From DASCOT01 sp036012155 (lineage in GTDB: Bacteria; Acidobacteriota; UBA890; WLXD01): 5,681 nucleotides of DNA. The notes under the pieces were generated by a model. It saw only the letters and a program-made list of their open reading frames with translations, was not told where the DNA came from and did not search any database. A program made the position numbers and the translations under genes. The stretch lies in assembly GCA_036012155.1 (NCBI GenBank), contig DASCOT010000219.1:1-5681 (forward strand). The letters run 5' to 3'. This document shows, piece after piece, positions 5,255 through 5,681 of the stretch (its first letter is position 1; every line of letters begins with the position of its first letter).

Positions 5255-5681
5255 ATGGATCTGTCGTTATCGGACGAAACCCTGGGCGTGCAACGACTCG
5301 TACGTCAGCTCGTGGAACGTTACGCGATGCCGTTAGAGGCGAAGTTTCTGCGCGGCGAAACGATCACCGACGAGGAACGCGACGAGATGACGGCGGCCGC
5401 GAAGGAGCAGGGCCTGTGGGGTCTCGACCTACCAGAGGAGTACGGCGGCGCGGCGCTCAGCACGATCGACAACGTCGTCATCACGGAAGAGAACAGCCGC
5501 TGCTTGATCACGATCCCATTCGGGGGCCGCGCCGGCTTCTTGCTGAACTCCAACGATGAGCAAAAGGAGCAGTACCTGATGCCCACGCTGCGGGGGGAGA
5601 AGCGTTCCTTCTTCGCGCAGACTGAGCCGAGCGGTGGCTCGGGTCCCGGCAACCGCATGGAGACCACCGCCGTGCGCGATG
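5255..5681 (+). CDS. Acyl-CoA dehydrogenase, N-terminal part (continues past the right edge)
   Basis: The frame is open from ATG 5255 to the window end (142 codons), beginning MDLSLSDETLGVQRLVRQLV. Acyl-CoA dehydrogenases are FAD enzymes that introduce an alpha-beta double bond into acyl-CoA esters and pass electrons to ETF. The N-terminal helical domain is recognisable by EQGLWGLDLPEEYGG (51-65), which matches the family G-x-x-P-E-x-x-G-G turn. The middle-domain start FFAQTEPSGGSGPGN (119-133) corresponds to the FAD- and substrate-contacting F-A-x-T-E-P-x-A-G-S-D motif, here with Gly where Asp is usual (G130). TTAVRDG is the expected next strand. The catalytic Glu lies in the missing C-terminal part. 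It follows the PHP gene by 50 nt and is probably co-transcribed. With the divergent CoA transferase it suggests acyl-CoA catabolism; chain length or branching preference cannot be told. Confidence 0.92.
   Translation, partial: MDLSLSDETLGVQRLVRQLVERYAMPLEAKFLRGETITDEERDEMTAAAKEQGLWGLDLPEEYGGAALSTIDNVVITEENSRCLITIPFGGRAGFLLNSNDEQKEQYLMPTLRGEKRSFFAQTEPSGGSGPGNRMETTAVRD

Noticed and set aside
5320..5667. 115-codon minus-strand open frame
   Set aside because: Antisense to the acyl-CoA dehydrogenase, whose motifs and strong ribosome site are convincing.

Overview
The window is GC-rich bacterial DNA with strongly G/C-biased third codon positions. Genes are tightly spaced with Shine-Dalgarno-led starts and occasional GTG starts. 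It looks like a chromosomal catabolic region from a high-GC environmental bacterium (actinobacterial, chloroflexotal or proteobacterial). The sequence alone does not fix the phylum. There is no tRNA, rRNA, insertion sequence, CRISPR array or phage gene.

Layout. A leftward (minus-strand) set occupies positions 1-4132. In transcription order it holds: a family III (CaiB/BaiF) CoA transferase (4132-2888); an FAD_binding_2 / fumarate-reductase-type flavoprotein (2777-1284); a Gfo/Idh/MocA-type oxidoreductase (1281-283); and the N-terminal part of a short-chain dehydrogenase/reductase (SDR, 261 to beyond the left edge). The last three are nearly contiguous (2-nt and 21-nt gaps) and look like one transcription unit. 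A 110-nt gap separates the CoA transferase from the flavoprotein. The SDR reading frame is broken by a frameshift near 110-125, so as sequenced it encodes only about 58 residues. A rightward set starts near 4490 with a stand-alone PHP-domain metal-dependent hydrolase (ATG at 4530, stop at 5204). It is followed 50 nt later by an acyl-CoA dehydrogenase that runs off the right edge (5255-5681+). The two sets diverge from a roughly 300-400 nt region (about 4133-4529). That region contains a long imperfect hairpin (4301-4338), a 10-nt perfect palindrome (4345-4354), an imperfect direct repeat (4169-4188 / 4333-4350) and a possible -10 box (4487-4492).

How the genes may work together (inference). 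A CoA transferase could activate a carboxylic acid to its CoA ester, the acyl-CoA dehydrogenase could desaturate it, and the flavoprotein, Gfo-type enzyme and SDR could supply further redox steps on a ring, polyol or keto intermediate. The families point to breakdown of an unidentified organic acid or cyclic compound; no substrate can be named. No strikingly novel system is evident. The points worth a second look are the SDR frameshift, the unusual nucleotide-binding loop of the Gfo protein, the apparent loss of fumarate-reductase active-site residues in the flavoprotein, and the structured divergent intergenic region.
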